NCBI RefSeq assembly: GCF_020523605.1
Contig: NZ_JAJAQI010000044.1
Location: 1 to 42,360, forward strand
Source of the DNA: Roseicella aerolata
GTDB taxonomy: Bacteria; Pseudomonadota; Alphaproteobacteria; Acetobacterales; Acetobacteraceae
Reading direction: 5' to 3'
DNA: 42,360 nucleotides
Part shown: piece after piece, positions 15,454 to 23,877 of the stretch
Layout: each line of letters begins with the position of its first letter
How positions within the stretch are numbered: the first letter of the stretch is position 1
Notes under the pieces: generated by a model
Seen by the model: only the letters and a program-made list of their open reading frames with translations
Told to the model about the DNA's origin: nothing
Databases searched by the model: none
Translations under genes and position numbers: made by a program

Positions 15454-16817
15454 GGCGCGCCATGGACTGGCTCTCGCCAGCGAGCCTGGCGGGCAGGACC
15501 GTTCTGACGCTGCTCGCCGGGCTCCTGGTCTTCCATCTCGGCAGCGTGTGGCTGCTGGAGCGCGGCGTGGAGAGCGCCCTGGAGGAGGCGCGCGAGGTCC
15601 ACACGGCGGAGCACGCCGCGATGGCCGCCCGCGTCCTCGACGCCTTGCCCGCCGAGGTACGCGAGGCGGCCGCGCTCGGCCTCTCCACGCCGGGCTTCAA
15701 CGTCGCCTGGGCCAGCTCGCCGCCACCGGACCGGCTGGACGAGGCGGCCCTGGGCCCGCTCCGCGCCCGGCTGCAGCGACGGCTGCCGGAGCTGGCCGAA
15801 CTGCGTCTCGGCCTCGTCCCGATCTCGGCGGGCAACGTCCCGCGCGTCCGGGGCGGGATACGCCTCGCGGATGGCACCTGGGTCACCTTCGAGACCCCGG
15901 TGCAGGACCTGGCGTATGTCCCGAGCCACGCGTCCGTTTCCTCGCTCAGCGCGATGGCGCTCGGCATCGTCCTGGTCTCCACCCTGGTGGTGCGCTGGAT
16001 CAATAATCCGCTGCGGCGGCTCGCCAAGGCGGCAGAGGACTTCGGCAGGGGCGCGGCCCCGGTGCCGATCCCGGAGAATGGTCCGCAGGAGGTGCGCGAG
16101 GCCGCGCACGCCTTCAACGCCATGCAGGCGCGCATCCACCGCTTGGTTGCCGACCGCACCCAGGCGCTCGCGGCGGTCAGCCACGACCTTCGCACCCCGA
16201 TCCAGCGCCTGCGGCTGCGGGCCGGGTTCCTGGAGGACGCGGAGGCGCAGCGGGCGATCGACGCCGACCTCGACGAGATGGAGGCGATGGTGGAGGCGAC
16301 GCTCGCCTATCTGCGGGGCAAGACCGAGAGCGAGGCGCCGCGGCGGGCCGACCTCGCTGCCACCCTGCGCACGCTCTGCGACGACGCGGCCGACCGGGGC
16401 GCCGCCGTGACCTACGCCGGGCCGGACCGGGCGCCGCTTCTCCTCCGGCCGCTGGCGGTGAAGCGCGCCTTCGCCAACCTCATCGACAACGCGGTCAAGT
16501 ACGGCGGCGGCGCGCGCGTCACGCTCTCCGACCTGTCGGGTGCCGCGACGGTCCGGATCGAGGACGACGGGCCCGGCATCCCGGCCTCCGAGCTGGAGGC
16601 CGTGTTCGAGCCGTTCCACCGCCTCGAGGCGTCCCGCAACCGCGGCACCGGCGGCTCGGGGCTGGGTCTCACCATCGCCCGGCAGGTGATCGTGGCCCAC
16701 GGCGGCACGGTATCCCTCGCCAACCGGCCGGGCGGCGGCCTGACCGTGACGGTGCGCCTGACGCGGACGGGTGCGGGCGCGACCGGCGCCGAGGCCAGGG
16801 CCGGATCACGAACATGA
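15450..16817 (+). CDS. membrane sensor histidine kinase
   Basis: A 455-residue sensor kinase. A GTG at 15450 overlaps the regulator stop (GTGA); an ATG at 15462 is an alternative. There are two membrane spans (TVLTLLAGLLVFHLGSVWLL and SMALGIVLVSTLVVRW) around a periplasmic domain of about 130 residues. A HAMP domain follows (NNPLRRLAKAAEDFGRG), then the phosphoacceptor H245 in AAVSHDLRTPIQRL. The ATPase boxes are N (NLIDNAVKYGG), G1 (EDDGPGIP), F (FEPFHRLE) and G2 (GGSGLGLTIARQ). The sensor domain lacks an obvious His/Met cluster, so copper sensing rests on gene context. It resembles EnvZ-like kinases more than CusS. Confidence 0.92.
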   Translation: MRRAMDWLSPASLAGRTVLTLLAGLLVFHLGSVWLLERGVESALEEAREVHTAEHAAMAARVLDALPAEVREAAALGLSTPGFNVAWASSPPPDRLDEAALGPLRARLQRRLPELAELRLGLVPISAGNVPRVRGGIRLADGTWVTFETPVQDLAYVPSHASVSSLSAMALGIVLVSTLVVRWINNPLRRLAKAAEDFGRGAAPVPIPENGPQEVREAAHAFNAMQARIHRLVADRTQALAAVSHDLRTPIQRLRLRAGFLEDAEAQRAIDADLDEMEAMVEATLAYLRGKTESEAPRRADLAATLRTLCDDAADRGAAVTYAGPDRAPLLLRPLAVKRAFANLIDNAVKYGGGARVTLSDLSGAATVRIEDDGPGIPASELEAVFEPFHRLEASRNRGTGGSGLGLTIARQVIVAHGGTVSLANRPGGGLTVTVRLTRTGAGATGAEARAGSRT

Positions 16818-16863
16818 ACGCCCTTCGACCAGAGCTTGCCAGACCCGATGGGAGGACAAGGAC

Positions 16864-17316
16864 ATGCTGCAACGCCGCCACCTGCCTGCCGCCCTGGCCG
16901 CGGCGGGCATCCTTCCTTTGCCTGCCCTTGCCCAGGGCACCGGCGCCCCCGCGCACCAGATGCCGGGGACTAGGCACGGCGCAATGTCGGTCGGCGACTG
17001 CGTGCTCGTCTGCGTCAGGTCCCACGCCATGTGCCTCGAAACGGCGCGCTACTGCACCGAGCAGACCAGCGGGCACATAGCGCCTGGCCACATCGCCCTG
17101 TTGCAGGACTGCGCGGAGATGTGCCAGCTCACCGCCAACTCCCTGCTCCGGCGCTCGTCGCGGCACTCGGTCGTGTGCAACGCCTGCGCGGAGCTCTGCG
17201 AGACCTGCGCCAAGGACTGCGAGGCATTCACGGCCGACGAGCAGATGAAGCGCTGCGCGCGGGTCTGCCGGGACTGCGTCGAGAGCTGCCGCGACATGGC
17301 GAAGTCGCCCATCTGA
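16864..17316 (+). CDS. Csp-type four-helix copper storage protein
   Basis: A 150-residue cysteine-rich protein. The signal (LQRRHLPAALAAAGILPLPALA) has paired arginines, compatible with Tat export as in Csp1. The mature region has 15 cysteines arranged along predicted helices: GDCVLVCVRSHAMCLETARYC, QDCAEMCQLTA, VVCNACAELCETCAKDCEAF and KRCARVCRDCVESC. This is the pattern of the DUF326/Csp family, in which Cys residues line a four-helix bundle and store many Cu(I) ions. The family is known from methanotrophs and other proteobacteria. It follows the two-component pair by 46 bases and may share its transcript. Confidence 0.9.
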   Translation: MLQRRHLPAALAAAGILPLPALAQGTGAPAHQMPGTRHGAMSVGDCVLVCVRSHAMCLETARYCTEQTSGHIAPGHIALLQDCAEMCQLTANSLLRRSSRHSVVCNACAELCETCAKDCEAFTADEQMKRCARVCRDCVESCRDMAKSPI

Positions 17317-17446
17317 CCCGGGGGCCAGGGGGTTCTCCCTTCGCCGGGGTGGCGGCCTCGCGCATCGCAGGGCGGCGAGCCCTCAGCCGCGCCGCCGAGG
17401 CCGAAGCGGCGCGCCGAGCGCCGCGGACCGGCGTCGTGGCCGCTTG

Positions 17447-17460
17447 TTGATCCCGATCAA
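17447..17460. promoter_or_regulatory. FNR/FixK-type palindrome
   Basis: TTGATCCCGATCAA is a perfect 5-4-5 palindrome that matches the FNR/ANR/FixK consensus TTGAT-N4-ATCAA. It ends 33 bases before the ATG at 17494. An A/T-rich GCTAAAAGAAAATATG follows at the distance expected of a -10 in a class II FNR promoter. The transcript start would then fall close to the ATG. Confidence 0.65.
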
Positions 17461-17493
17461 ACTGCCCCCGTCGCGGACGTGCTAAAAGAAAAT

Positions 17494-17853
17494 ATGGGCG
17501 CCCTCTCCTTCCGGCGCGTTGTGGCGATCCTGGCGACAATCGCGCTGCTCCTCTCGGGAACCGCTCCGGCGGCGGCGGGAGAGCCGTGCGACCAGACAAT
17601 GGCCGCTGCGGCGTCTATGGCAGGCCATGGCGCCACACCAGCCGCACCATGCGACCAGGATGGCAAGGCGCCCGACCGCCCCATGGGGGCCTCATGCGCC
17701 TCGGCCTGCTTCGCCAGGTGCCCGGCGCCCATGCCGGGCCTGGACGCACCGCAACCGATGCGGCTCGCCCCGCCGGTCGTGCCCTCGGCCGCGCCTGACG
17801 TCCGGCTCGCCGGGATCGGCGTGGCGCCGCCGCTCCAGCCACCGAAGGTCTGA
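17494..17853 (+). CDS. small secreted Cys-rich protein preceding cusB
   Basis: A 119-residue protein with signal RRVVAILATIALLLSGTAPAAAG. The mature part has EPCDQTMAAAASMAGHG, APCDQDG and then SCASACFARCPAP; it ends Pro-rich (APPLQPPKV). Small exported Cys/His proteins ending in PP-K or PP-R are frequent directly before metal RND genes; the function is unknown to me. It shares layout with the gene at 23314. There is no clear Shine-Dalgarno before the ATG; a GTG at 17479 is an alternative start. An FNR-like box lies just upstream. Confidence 0.7.
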   Translation: MGALSFRRVVAILATIALLLSGTAPAAAGEPCDQTMAAAASMAGHGATPAAPCDQDGKAPDRPMGASCASACFARCPAPMPGLDAPQPMRLAPPVVPSAAPDVRLAGIGVAPPLQPPKV

Positions 17854-18086
17854 ATCCAGGCCGGTCGCGCATCCCGCGGCCGCCCCCCGTCTCGCGGGCG
17901 CCGGGCGAATGCCCGGGCGGCCGCGCGTGCAGGCGACTGACAAGGATTCGGGACGATGTCCAGGTGGATGAGGCTGGCCGAGGCGGCTCAGACGCGCGCG
18001 GCCATGGCGGCAGACGAGAGAAACAACGAACTCCGGGACGGCACCGCCCGGTCCCGCCTCCCTCACGGTTTGACGGGAGGCTGACG

Positions 18087-19460
18087 ATGCGACGCGGCAT
18101 CCTTTTGGCGGCCCTGGTCCCGGCCGCCGCGCTTGGGCTCGGCGGCTACGCTGCCCACCGCGCTGGCTGGACGGACCTGTCCCCCCGCCCCGCCCTGGCG
18201 TCCGAACACCAAGGCCATGACCACAACGGGGCACACGCGGGGGTGGAGGGTGGATCCGAGCATCCGGCCGCTGCCATGCCCGCGGGCGGCCGTGGCACTC
18301 ATCAGGCGCATCCGGCGGAGGAGCGGCCCCCAGCCAGCGGCCCGCGCCGCATCCTCTACTACCGGAACCCGATGGGCCTGCCGGACACCTCGCCGGTGCC
18401 AAGGAAGGACTCGATGGGGATGGACTACGTCCCCGTCTACGAGGGCGAGGCCGCGGACGACGGAATGGTCCGGGTCGCGCCCGGCCGCCTGCAGACCTCG
18501 GGCGTGCGGACCGAGCCGGTCGCCCGGCGCCAGGTGGTCCGCCCCGTACGCGCCCCGGGCAGCATCCAGCTCGACGAGCGGCGGGTGTCGGTCGTCGCGC
18601 TGCGGACCGAGGCCTTCGTCGAGCGGGTTGAGCCAGTCACCACCGGCGACCGGGTCCGCAAGGGACAGCCGTTGATGCGGGTCTTCTCGGCGGATGTCGT
18701 CGCTGCCGGGGCGCAGTACGTCGCCATGCTGAACACCCCGTCCGGCGCGACCTCGGCCACGCCGGAGGGCGCCCGGCGGCGGCTGGAGAACCTCGGCGTG
18801 CCGCCCGAGGTGCTGGCCGAGATCGACCGGAACCGGCGGATCCCGCAGAGCTTCGTCTGGCCCGCGCCGCGGGACGGCGTGGTCCTGGAGCGCGGCGCCG
18901 TGGACGGCATGCGGGCGGCGCCGGGCGACACCCTGTTCCGCCTCGCCGACCTCTCGGTGGTCTGGGTGCTGGCCGAGATCCCCGAGCGCGACGTCGGCTC
19001 CGTCGCCCCGGGCCAGACGGTCGAGGTGCGCCCGCGCGGGCTGCCGGACCGGGCCTTCCAGGGACGAGTCGCCCTGATCTACCCGCAGCTCAACGCCAGC
19101 ACCCGTACCGCCCGGGTGCGGATCGAGCTGCCGAATTCCGACGGTGTGCTGCTGCCCGGCATGTACGCGGAGGTCGAGGTCGCCACCGGCGGCGGCGCGG
19201 CCATCGCCGTGCCCGATGGCGCGGTCATCGACAGCGGCACCCGTCGCGTGGTGCTCGTCGAGCGCGGCGAGGGCCGCTACGAGCCGCGCGAGGTCCGCAC
19301 CGGGCGGCGCGGCGGCGGCCTCGTCGAGGTGCGCGAGGGCCTCGCCGAGGGCGACCGGGTGGTCGTGGCCGCGAACTTCCTGATCGACGCCGAGAGCAAC
19401 CTGCGCGCCGCCCTGCGGGGCCTGGCCGCAGCCACCCCTGCCGGGGAGGAGCGCCAATGA
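18087..19460 (+). CDS. cusB: CusB-type periplasmic adaptor of a Cu/Ag RND pump
   Basis: A 457-residue membrane fusion protein. The ATG at 18087 has GGGAGG upstream. After the N-terminal anchor comes a His-rich stretch (HQGHDHNGAHAG), then a heavy-metal-binding domain with YYRNPMGLPDTSP and KDSMGMDYVPVYEG. The adaptor core follows: RAPGSIQLDERRVSVVALRTE, the lipoyl half QPLMRV, the barrel VWVLAEIPERDVGSVAPGQ and STRTARVRIELPN. The C-terminal membrane-proximal domain ends AANFLIDAESNLRAAL. It links CusA to an outer-membrane channel, but no CusC gene is present here. It overlaps cusA by four bases (ATGA). Confidence 0.93.
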   Translation: MRRGILLAALVPAAALGLGGYAAHRAGWTDLSPRPALASEHQGHDHNGAHAGVEGGSEHPAAAMPAGGRGTHQAHPAEERPPASGPRRILYYRNPMGLPDTSPVPRKDSMGMDYVPVYEGEAADDGMVRVAPGRLQTSGVRTEPVARRQVVRPVRAPGSIQLDERRVSVVALRTEAFVERVEPVTTGDRVRKGQPLMRVFSADVVAAGAQYVAMLNTPSGATSATPEGARRRLENLGVPPEVLAEIDRNRRIPQSFVWPAPRDGVVLERGAVDGMRAAPGDTLFRLADLSVVWVLAEIPERDVGSVAPGQTVEVRPRGLPDRAFQGRVALIYPQLNASTRTARVRIELPNSDGVLLPGMYAEVEVATGGGAAIAVPDGAVIDSGTRRVVLVERGEGRYEPREVRTGRRGGGLVEVREGLAEGDRVVVAANFLIDAESNLRAALRGLAAATPAGEERQ

Positions 19461-22400
19461 TCGCCCGCCTCATCGCCTGGTCGGCGCGCAACCTCTTCCT
19501 GGTGCTCCTGGCGACCGCCTTCACCGTCGCCGCGGGCCTCTGGGCGGTGCGCAACACGCCGCTCGACGCGCTGCCCGACCTCTCGGACACCCAGGTCATC
19601 GTCTACACCGAGTTCGCCGGGCAGGCGCCGCAGGTGGTCGAGGACCAGGTCACCTACCCGCTGGCCTCGGCCATGCTGACGGTGCCCAGGGCCAAGGTGG
19701 TGCGCGCCTTCTCCTTCTTCGGCGCCTCCTACGTCTACGTCATCTTCGAGGACGGCACCGACATCTACTGGGCGCGGAGCCGCGTCCTCGAGTACCTGAA
19801 CAACGCGTCCCGCAGCCTGCCCACGGGGGCCACCCCGACGCTCGGGCCGGACGCGACTGGTGTCGGCTGGGTGTTCCAGTACGCGCTGCTGGCCAAGGAT
19901 CTGACCTTGGCCGAACAGCGCTCGCTGCAGGACTGGCGGCTGCGCTACGGCCTGGCCCGCGCCCAGGGCGTCGCCGAGGTCGCCGCGGTCGGCGGCTTCG
20001 TCAAGCAGTACACGGTGGTGGTCGACCCGCTCCGGCTGCGCGCCCTCGACGTGCCCCTCGACCGGGTGCGCGAGGCGATCCGCACCAGCAACCAGGACGT
20101 CGGCGGCCGGACCGTCGAGATGTCCGAGTTCGAGTACATGGTCCGCGGCCGCGGCTACCTGCGCGGCGTGGAGGACATCGAGAGCGTCGTGCTGCGGGCC
20201 GAGGCGGGCGGCACCCCGGTGACCCTGGCGGACGTGGCGCGGGTGGAGGTCGGCCCGGACGAGCGGCGCGGCATCACCGAGCTGGACGGCCAGGGCGAGG
20301 TGGCCAGCGGCGTCGTCCTGCAGCGCTACGGCGCCAACGCCCTGGACGTCATCCGCAACGCCAAGGAGCGGCTGGCCGAGCTCCTGCCCAGCCTGCCGCA
20401 GGGGGTGGAGGTCCAGCCGGTCTACGACCGCTCCGGGCTCATCCTGGACGCCATCGCGACCTTGAAGCACACGCTGATCGAGGAGAGCCTGGTGGTCGCC
20501 CTGGTGACCATCGTCTTCCTGCTGCACCTCCGGAGCGCGCTGGTCGCCATCCTGATGCTGCCGGTGGGCGTGCTGATGGCCTTCGTCGCCATGAAGGCGC
20601 TCGGCATCGGCTCGAACATCATGAGCCTGGGCGGCATCGCCATCGCGGTCGGCGCCATGGTGGACGCCGCCATCGTGATGATCGAGAGCGCCCACAAGCA
20701 CCTGGAGCGCGCGGCGCCCGGCAGGCCGCGGCTGGAGGTGCTGGTCGAGGCGGCGACGGAGGTGGGCCCGGCGCTGTTCTTCAGCCTGCTCGTCATCACC
20801 GTCTCCTTCCTGCCGATCTTCGCCCTGGAGGCGCAGGAAGGGCGGATGTTCCACCCGCTCGCCTACACCAAGAGCTTCGCCATGGCGGCGGCGGCCCTGC
20901 TCTCGGTCACGCTGGTCCCGGCCCTGATGGTGCTCTGCGTGCGCGGCCGGATCCTGCCGGAGCACCGCAACCCGGTGAACCGCCTGCTGGTCTGGCTCTA
21001 CCGCCCCTTCATCAGGTTGGTGCTGCGCGCCCGGGTGCTGACCATCCTGGTTGCCGTGGCGGTGCTGGCCGCCACCATCTGGCCCGCGCGGCAGATCGGC
21101 GGCGAATTCATGCCGACCCTGAACGAGGGCACGCTGCTCTACATGCCGACCACCCTGCCGGGACTGTCGGTGACCAAGGCGGCGGAGCTGATGCAGGTGC
21201 AGAACCGCATCATCCGCTCCTTCCCCGAGGTCGCCTCGGCTTACGGCAAGGCGGGGCGGGCGAACAGCGCGACCGACCCGGCGCCGATCGAGATGTTCGA
21301 GACGGTCATCCAGCTGAAGCCCCGCGCCGAGTGGCGGCCGGGCGTCACCACCGAGAGCCTCGTCGCCGAGATGGACCGGGCCCTGCAGATACCGGGCGTG
21401 AGCAACGCCTGGACCATGCCCATCCGGGCGCGGATCGACATGCTCTCGACCGGCATCCGCACCCCGGTCGGCATCAAGGTGTTCGGCCCGGACATCAATG
21501 AGATCGAGCGGCTGGCCCGCCAGGTGGAGGCCGTGGTGCGCAATGTGCCGGGCACCACGAGCGCCTACGCCGAGCGCATCATCGGCGGCTACTACCTCGA
21601 CATCGTGCCGGACCGCGCCGCGCTGGCCCGCTACGGGCTGGCGGTCGGCGACGTGCAAGCGGTGGTGTCCTCGGCGCTCGGCGGCGAGACGGTGACCACG
21701 ACCGTCGAGGAGCGCGAGCGCTACGCGGTGAACCTCCGCTACCCCCGCGAGCTGCGCGGCGACCCGCAGGCGATCGCCGCCGAGGTGCAGGTGCCGCTGC
21801 CCGGCGGCGGCATGGTGCCGCTCGGCGAGGTGGCGCAGATCGGCCTCAGCCGCGGCGCGACGGCGATCCGCACCGAGAACGGCCAGCTCGCGGGCTACGT
21901 CTACGTGGACCTGCGCGGCCGCGACCTGCGCGGCTATGTCGACGAGGCGCGGCGGGCGGTGGCGGCCGAGGTGGCCTTCCCGCCCGGCTACTACGTGGCC
22001 TGGAGTGGGCAGTTCGAGTACCTGGAGCGGGCCGAGGCGCGGCTGCGCATCGTCGTCCCGGTCACGGTGCTGCTGATCTTCCTGCTGCTCTACCTCAACT
22101 TCCGCTCCGTCGCCGAGACGCTCATCGTCATGCTCTCGCTGCCCTTCGCCATGGTCGGTGGCGTCTGGCTAGTGTGGTGGATGGGCTTCAACATGTCGGT
22201 CGCGGTCGCGGTTGGCTTCATCGCCCTCGCCGGGGTGGCGGCCGAGACCGGCGTGGTCATGCTCATCTACCTCGACCACGCCCTGCGGGAGATCCGCGAG
22301 CGGCGCGCCGCCCAGGGCCTCGCCCTCACCCGGGCCGACCTGCGCGAGGCCATCATGGTGGGCGCGGTGGACCGCGTCCGGCCGAAGATGATGACCGTGG

Positions 22401-22657
22401 TCGCCATCATGGCCGGGCTGCTGCCGATTCTCTGGAGCGACGGCACGGGCTCCGAGGTGATGCGGCGCATCGCGGTTCCCATGGTGGGCGGGATGGTTTC
22501 CTCGACCCTGCTGACGCTGCTGGTCATCCCGGCGATCTACGGCCTGGTGAAGGGCTGGGGTCTGCCGCGGTCGGCGGCCGGGCCGGTGGCCGACGCCATC
22601 CGGCCTTCGCCGACTGGAACGCTGCCCCTGGGCCCGGTGCCGCTGGCGGGAGAGTAG
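19457..22657 (+). CDS. cusA: CusA-type Cu(I)/Ag(I) RND efflux transporter
   Basis: A 1066-residue HME-RND pump. The methionine triad of CusA is complete: M563 (LLYMPTTLPG), M613 (IEMFETVIQLKP) and M662 (IDMLSTGIRTPVGIKVFG), with the same spacing (50 and 49) as E. coli M573/M623/M672. This favours Cu(I)/Ag(I) over Zn/Co/Cd. The proton-relay acid is in GAMVDAAIVMIE. The N-terminus is LIAWSARNLFLVLLATAF and the last helices end in LLTLLVIPAIYGLVKG. The length is normal. It exports copper from the inner membrane or periplasm with CusB. A strong hairpin terminator follows. Confidence 0.96.
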   Translation: MIARLIAWSARNLFLVLLATAFTVAAGLWAVRNTPLDALPDLSDTQVIVYTEFAGQAPQVVEDQVTYPLASAMLTVPRAKVVRAFSFFGASYVYVIFEDGTDIYWARSRVLEYLNNASRSLPTGATPTLGPDATGVGWVFQYALLAKDLTLAEQRSLQDWRLRYGLARAQGVAEVAAVGGFVKQYTVVVDPLRLRALDVPLDRVREAIRTSNQDVGGRTVEMSEFEYMVRGRGYLRGVEDIESVVLRAEAGGTPVTLADVARVEVGPDERRGITELDGQGEVASGVVLQRYGANALDVIRNAKERLAELLPSLPQGVEVQPVYDRSGLILDAIATLKHTLIEESLVVALVTIVFLLHLRSALVAILMLPVGVLMAFVAMKALGIGSNIMSLGGIAIAVGAMVDAAIVMIESAHKHLERAAPGRPRLEVLVEAATEVGPALFFSLLVITVSFLPIFALEAQEGRMFHPLAYTKSFAMAAAALLSVTLVPALMVLCVRGRILPEHRNPVNRLLVWLYRPFIRLVLRARVLTILVAVAVLAATIWPARQIGGEFMPTLNEGTLLYMPTTLPGLSVTKAAELMQVQNRIIRSFPEVASAYGKAGRANSATDPAPIEMFETVIQLKPRAEWRPGVTTESLVAEMDRALQIPGVSNAWTMPIRARIDMLSTGIRTPVGIKVFGPDINEIERLARQVEAVVRNVPGTTSAYAERIIGGYYLDIVPDRAALARYGLAVGDVQAVVSSALGGETVTTTVEERERYAVNLRYPRELRGDPQAIAAEVQVPLPGGGMVPLGEVAQIGLSRGATAIRTENGQLAGYVYVDLRGRDLRGYVDEARRAVAAEVAFPPGYYVAWSGQFEYLERAEARLRIVVPVTVLLIFLLLYLNFRSVAETLIVMLSLPFAMVGGVWLVWWMGFNMSVAVAVGFIALAGVAAETGVVMLIYLDHALREIRERRAAQGLALTRADLREAIMVGAVDRVRPKMMTVVAIMAGLLPILWSDGTGSEVMRRIAVPMVGGMVSSTLLTLLVIPAIYGLVKGWGLPRSAAGPVADAIRPSPTGTLPLGPVPLAGE

Positions 22658-22664
22658 GGAGATC

Positions 22665-22693
22665 CCGCGCCGGACTCCGGTCCGGCGCGGTTT
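22665..22693 (+). terminator. hairpin terminator after cusA
   Basis: An 11-base perfect stem (CCGCGCCGGAC / GTCCGGCGCGG) with loop TCCG is followed by TTT. It lies eight bases after the cusA stop and separates cusBA from cueR. Confidence 0.75.
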
Positions 22694-22753
22694 CGGCCCA
22701 ACCCGGAAGCACGAGCCTCCGCCGGGGCCCTGGACGTGGCCGCGCCACGGGCC

Positions 22754-22784
22754 TTGACCTTCCCACGATGGGAAGCCCCATCTT
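22754..22784 (+). promoter_or_regulatory. CueR-type promoter of cueR, 19-bp spacer
   Basis: TTGACC (22754-22759) and CATCTT (22779-22784) have a 19-base spacer. Within it is a perfect 7-3-7 palindrome, CTTCCCA-CGA-TGGGAAG (22759-22775), the typical operator layout of MerR-family copper regulators. It lies about 40 bases before the cueR ATG on the same strand, so CueR probably controls its own gene and those downstream. Confidence 0.8.
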
Positions 22785-22824
22785 TGGTCAGGCCCACCCC
22801 ACGCGGTGGGCGACGGAGGCCAGC

Positions 22825-23289
22825 ATGAACATCGGGCAAGCCTCGGCGACGTCGGGCGTCTCGGCCAAGATGATCCGCTACTACGAGGACATCGGGCTGA
22901 TGCCGAAGGCGGGCCGGACAGAGGCGGGCTATCGGGTCTACACGGCCGCCGACGTGAACACGCTGCGGTTCATCCGGCGGGCGCGCGACCTCGGCATGCC
23001 GATCGAGCGCATCCGGCTGCTGGTCAGCCTGTGGCAGGACCGGGCGCGCTCGAGCGGCGACGTGAAGCGCATCGCCCTCGAGCACGTGTCGGAGCTGCGG
23101 ACCAAGATCGCCGAGCTGACCGCCATGTGCGAGGCGCTCGAGGGCCTCGCCCACGCCTGCCACGGCGACCACCGGCCAGACTGCCCGATTCTGGAGGACC
23201 TGGAGGCTGGCGGCCAGCAGGCGCCCGCCCGTGTGCGGCGCAGGCGCCGGATTGACGCCGGTCAAAGCCAGCCGGGCGCAACGGCGTAG
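22825..23289 (+). CDS. cueR: CueR copper-responsive MerR-family regulator
   Basis: A 154-residue MerR-family regulator. The helix-turn-helix is MNIGQASATSGVSAKMIRYYEDIGLMP, then AGYRVYTAADVNTLRFIRRARDLG. The dimerisation helix follows, and then the metal loop ACHGDHRPDCPI with C112 and C120, the same residue numbers as the Cu(I) ligands of E. coli CueR. The C-terminus has about 20 extra basic residues (VRRRRRIDAGQSQ). It binds the spacer of target promoters and activates them on Cu(I) binding; targets seen here are its own promoter and that of copZ. GGAGG precedes the ATG. The end of the gene contains an FNR-like palindrome. Confidence 0.95.
   Translation: MNIGQASATSGVSAKMIRYYEDIGLMPKAGRTEAGYRVYTAADVNTLRFIRRARDLGMPIERIRLLVSLWQDRARSSGDVKRIALEHVSELRTKIAELTAMCEALEGLAHACHGDHRPDCPILEDLEAGGQQAPARVRRRRRIDAGQSQPGATA
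23252..23265. promoter_or_regulatory. FNR/CRP-family palindrome within the cueR 3' end
   Basis: TTGACGCCGGTCAA is a perfect 5-4-5 palindrome of the FNR/DNR-like type, 48 bases before the ATG at 23314. TAGTCT at 23287-23292 is a possible -10 at the correct distance. It repeats the arrangement seen before the paralogous small gene at 17494. Confidence 0.5.
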
Positions 23290-23313
23290 TCTGGGGGACG
23301 GAGCCATCCACCG

Positions 23314-23730
23314 ATGACGGGGCGGTCAGGGATGCCGACGGGCATGGGCAGGTTCAGGAAGGCCATTGCGGGCTTGCTCGCGCTGGCCCTGCTCGCCCTG
23401 CCGGGCGCCCCGGTGCGGCACGCCTCGGCCGCCGCGCCACCGGAGCAGCACGCGGCGCACCACTGCGTCACACACGGCCACATGGCGCAGGATCCGGCGC
23501 CCGGCTCCCATCATCACGACCACGGCCAACCCGGCAGGCACCCGGGCGAAGTACAGGATCTGGCCTGCTGTGCCTCGGCCCAGTGCCCAGCCACGGTCGC
23601 GGTCCCGCTTGCCCCGCCTGGACAGCCACTGACGCCCTTCAGCCTGCGGCTCGTCGGAATTGCCGCCCATTCGATGCCGGATGGCGTCGCCGTGGACCCT
23701 CCCCTCCACCCGCCTCGTCCGCTGGCCTGA
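23314..23730 (+). CDS. small secreted His/Cys-rich protein
   Basis: A 138-residue exported protein; starts at 23332 and 23344 are also possible, the latter directly before the signal MGRFRKAIAGLLALALLALPG. The mature part is His-rich (EQHAAHHCVTHGHMAQ, GSHHHDHGQPGRHPGE), then DLACCASAQCP, and ends PPLHPPRPLA. The layout (signal, His or Met segment, Cys cluster, long Pro/Ala tail ending in PP) is the same as in the 17494 product. It is probably a periplasmic copper-binding protein; no function is established. It follows cueR by 24 bases and may be read from the CueR promoter and an FNR-type promoter. Confidence 0.7.
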   Translation: MTGRSGMPTGMGRFRKAIAGLLALALLALPGAPVRHASAAAPPEQHAAHHCVTHGHMAQDPAPGSHHHDHGQPGRHPGEVQDLACCASAQCPATVAVPLAPPGQPLTPFSLRLVGIAAHSMPDGVAVDPPLHPPRPLA

Positions 23731-23877
23731 CCTGCCAAAGGTGCCGCGCAGCCGGACGGCCGCTCGCGCGCACCTGGACCGCAAGCCCATCGGGACAGGC
23801 ACTTGTGGGCGCGCAACCCGAATCTCGCCGTACCCGGCGCCTCACGCGCGCTTCGAAACTGTGACACGGAGGAAGTC

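Noticed and set aside
18063-19457. 464-residue minus-strand frame across cusB
   Set aside because: Antisense shadow rich in Arg/His/Gly/Pro; cusB is well supported.
19277-21658. 793-residue minus-strand frame across cusA
   Set aside because: Antisense of cusA, whose residues and methionine triad are clearly conserved on the plus strand.
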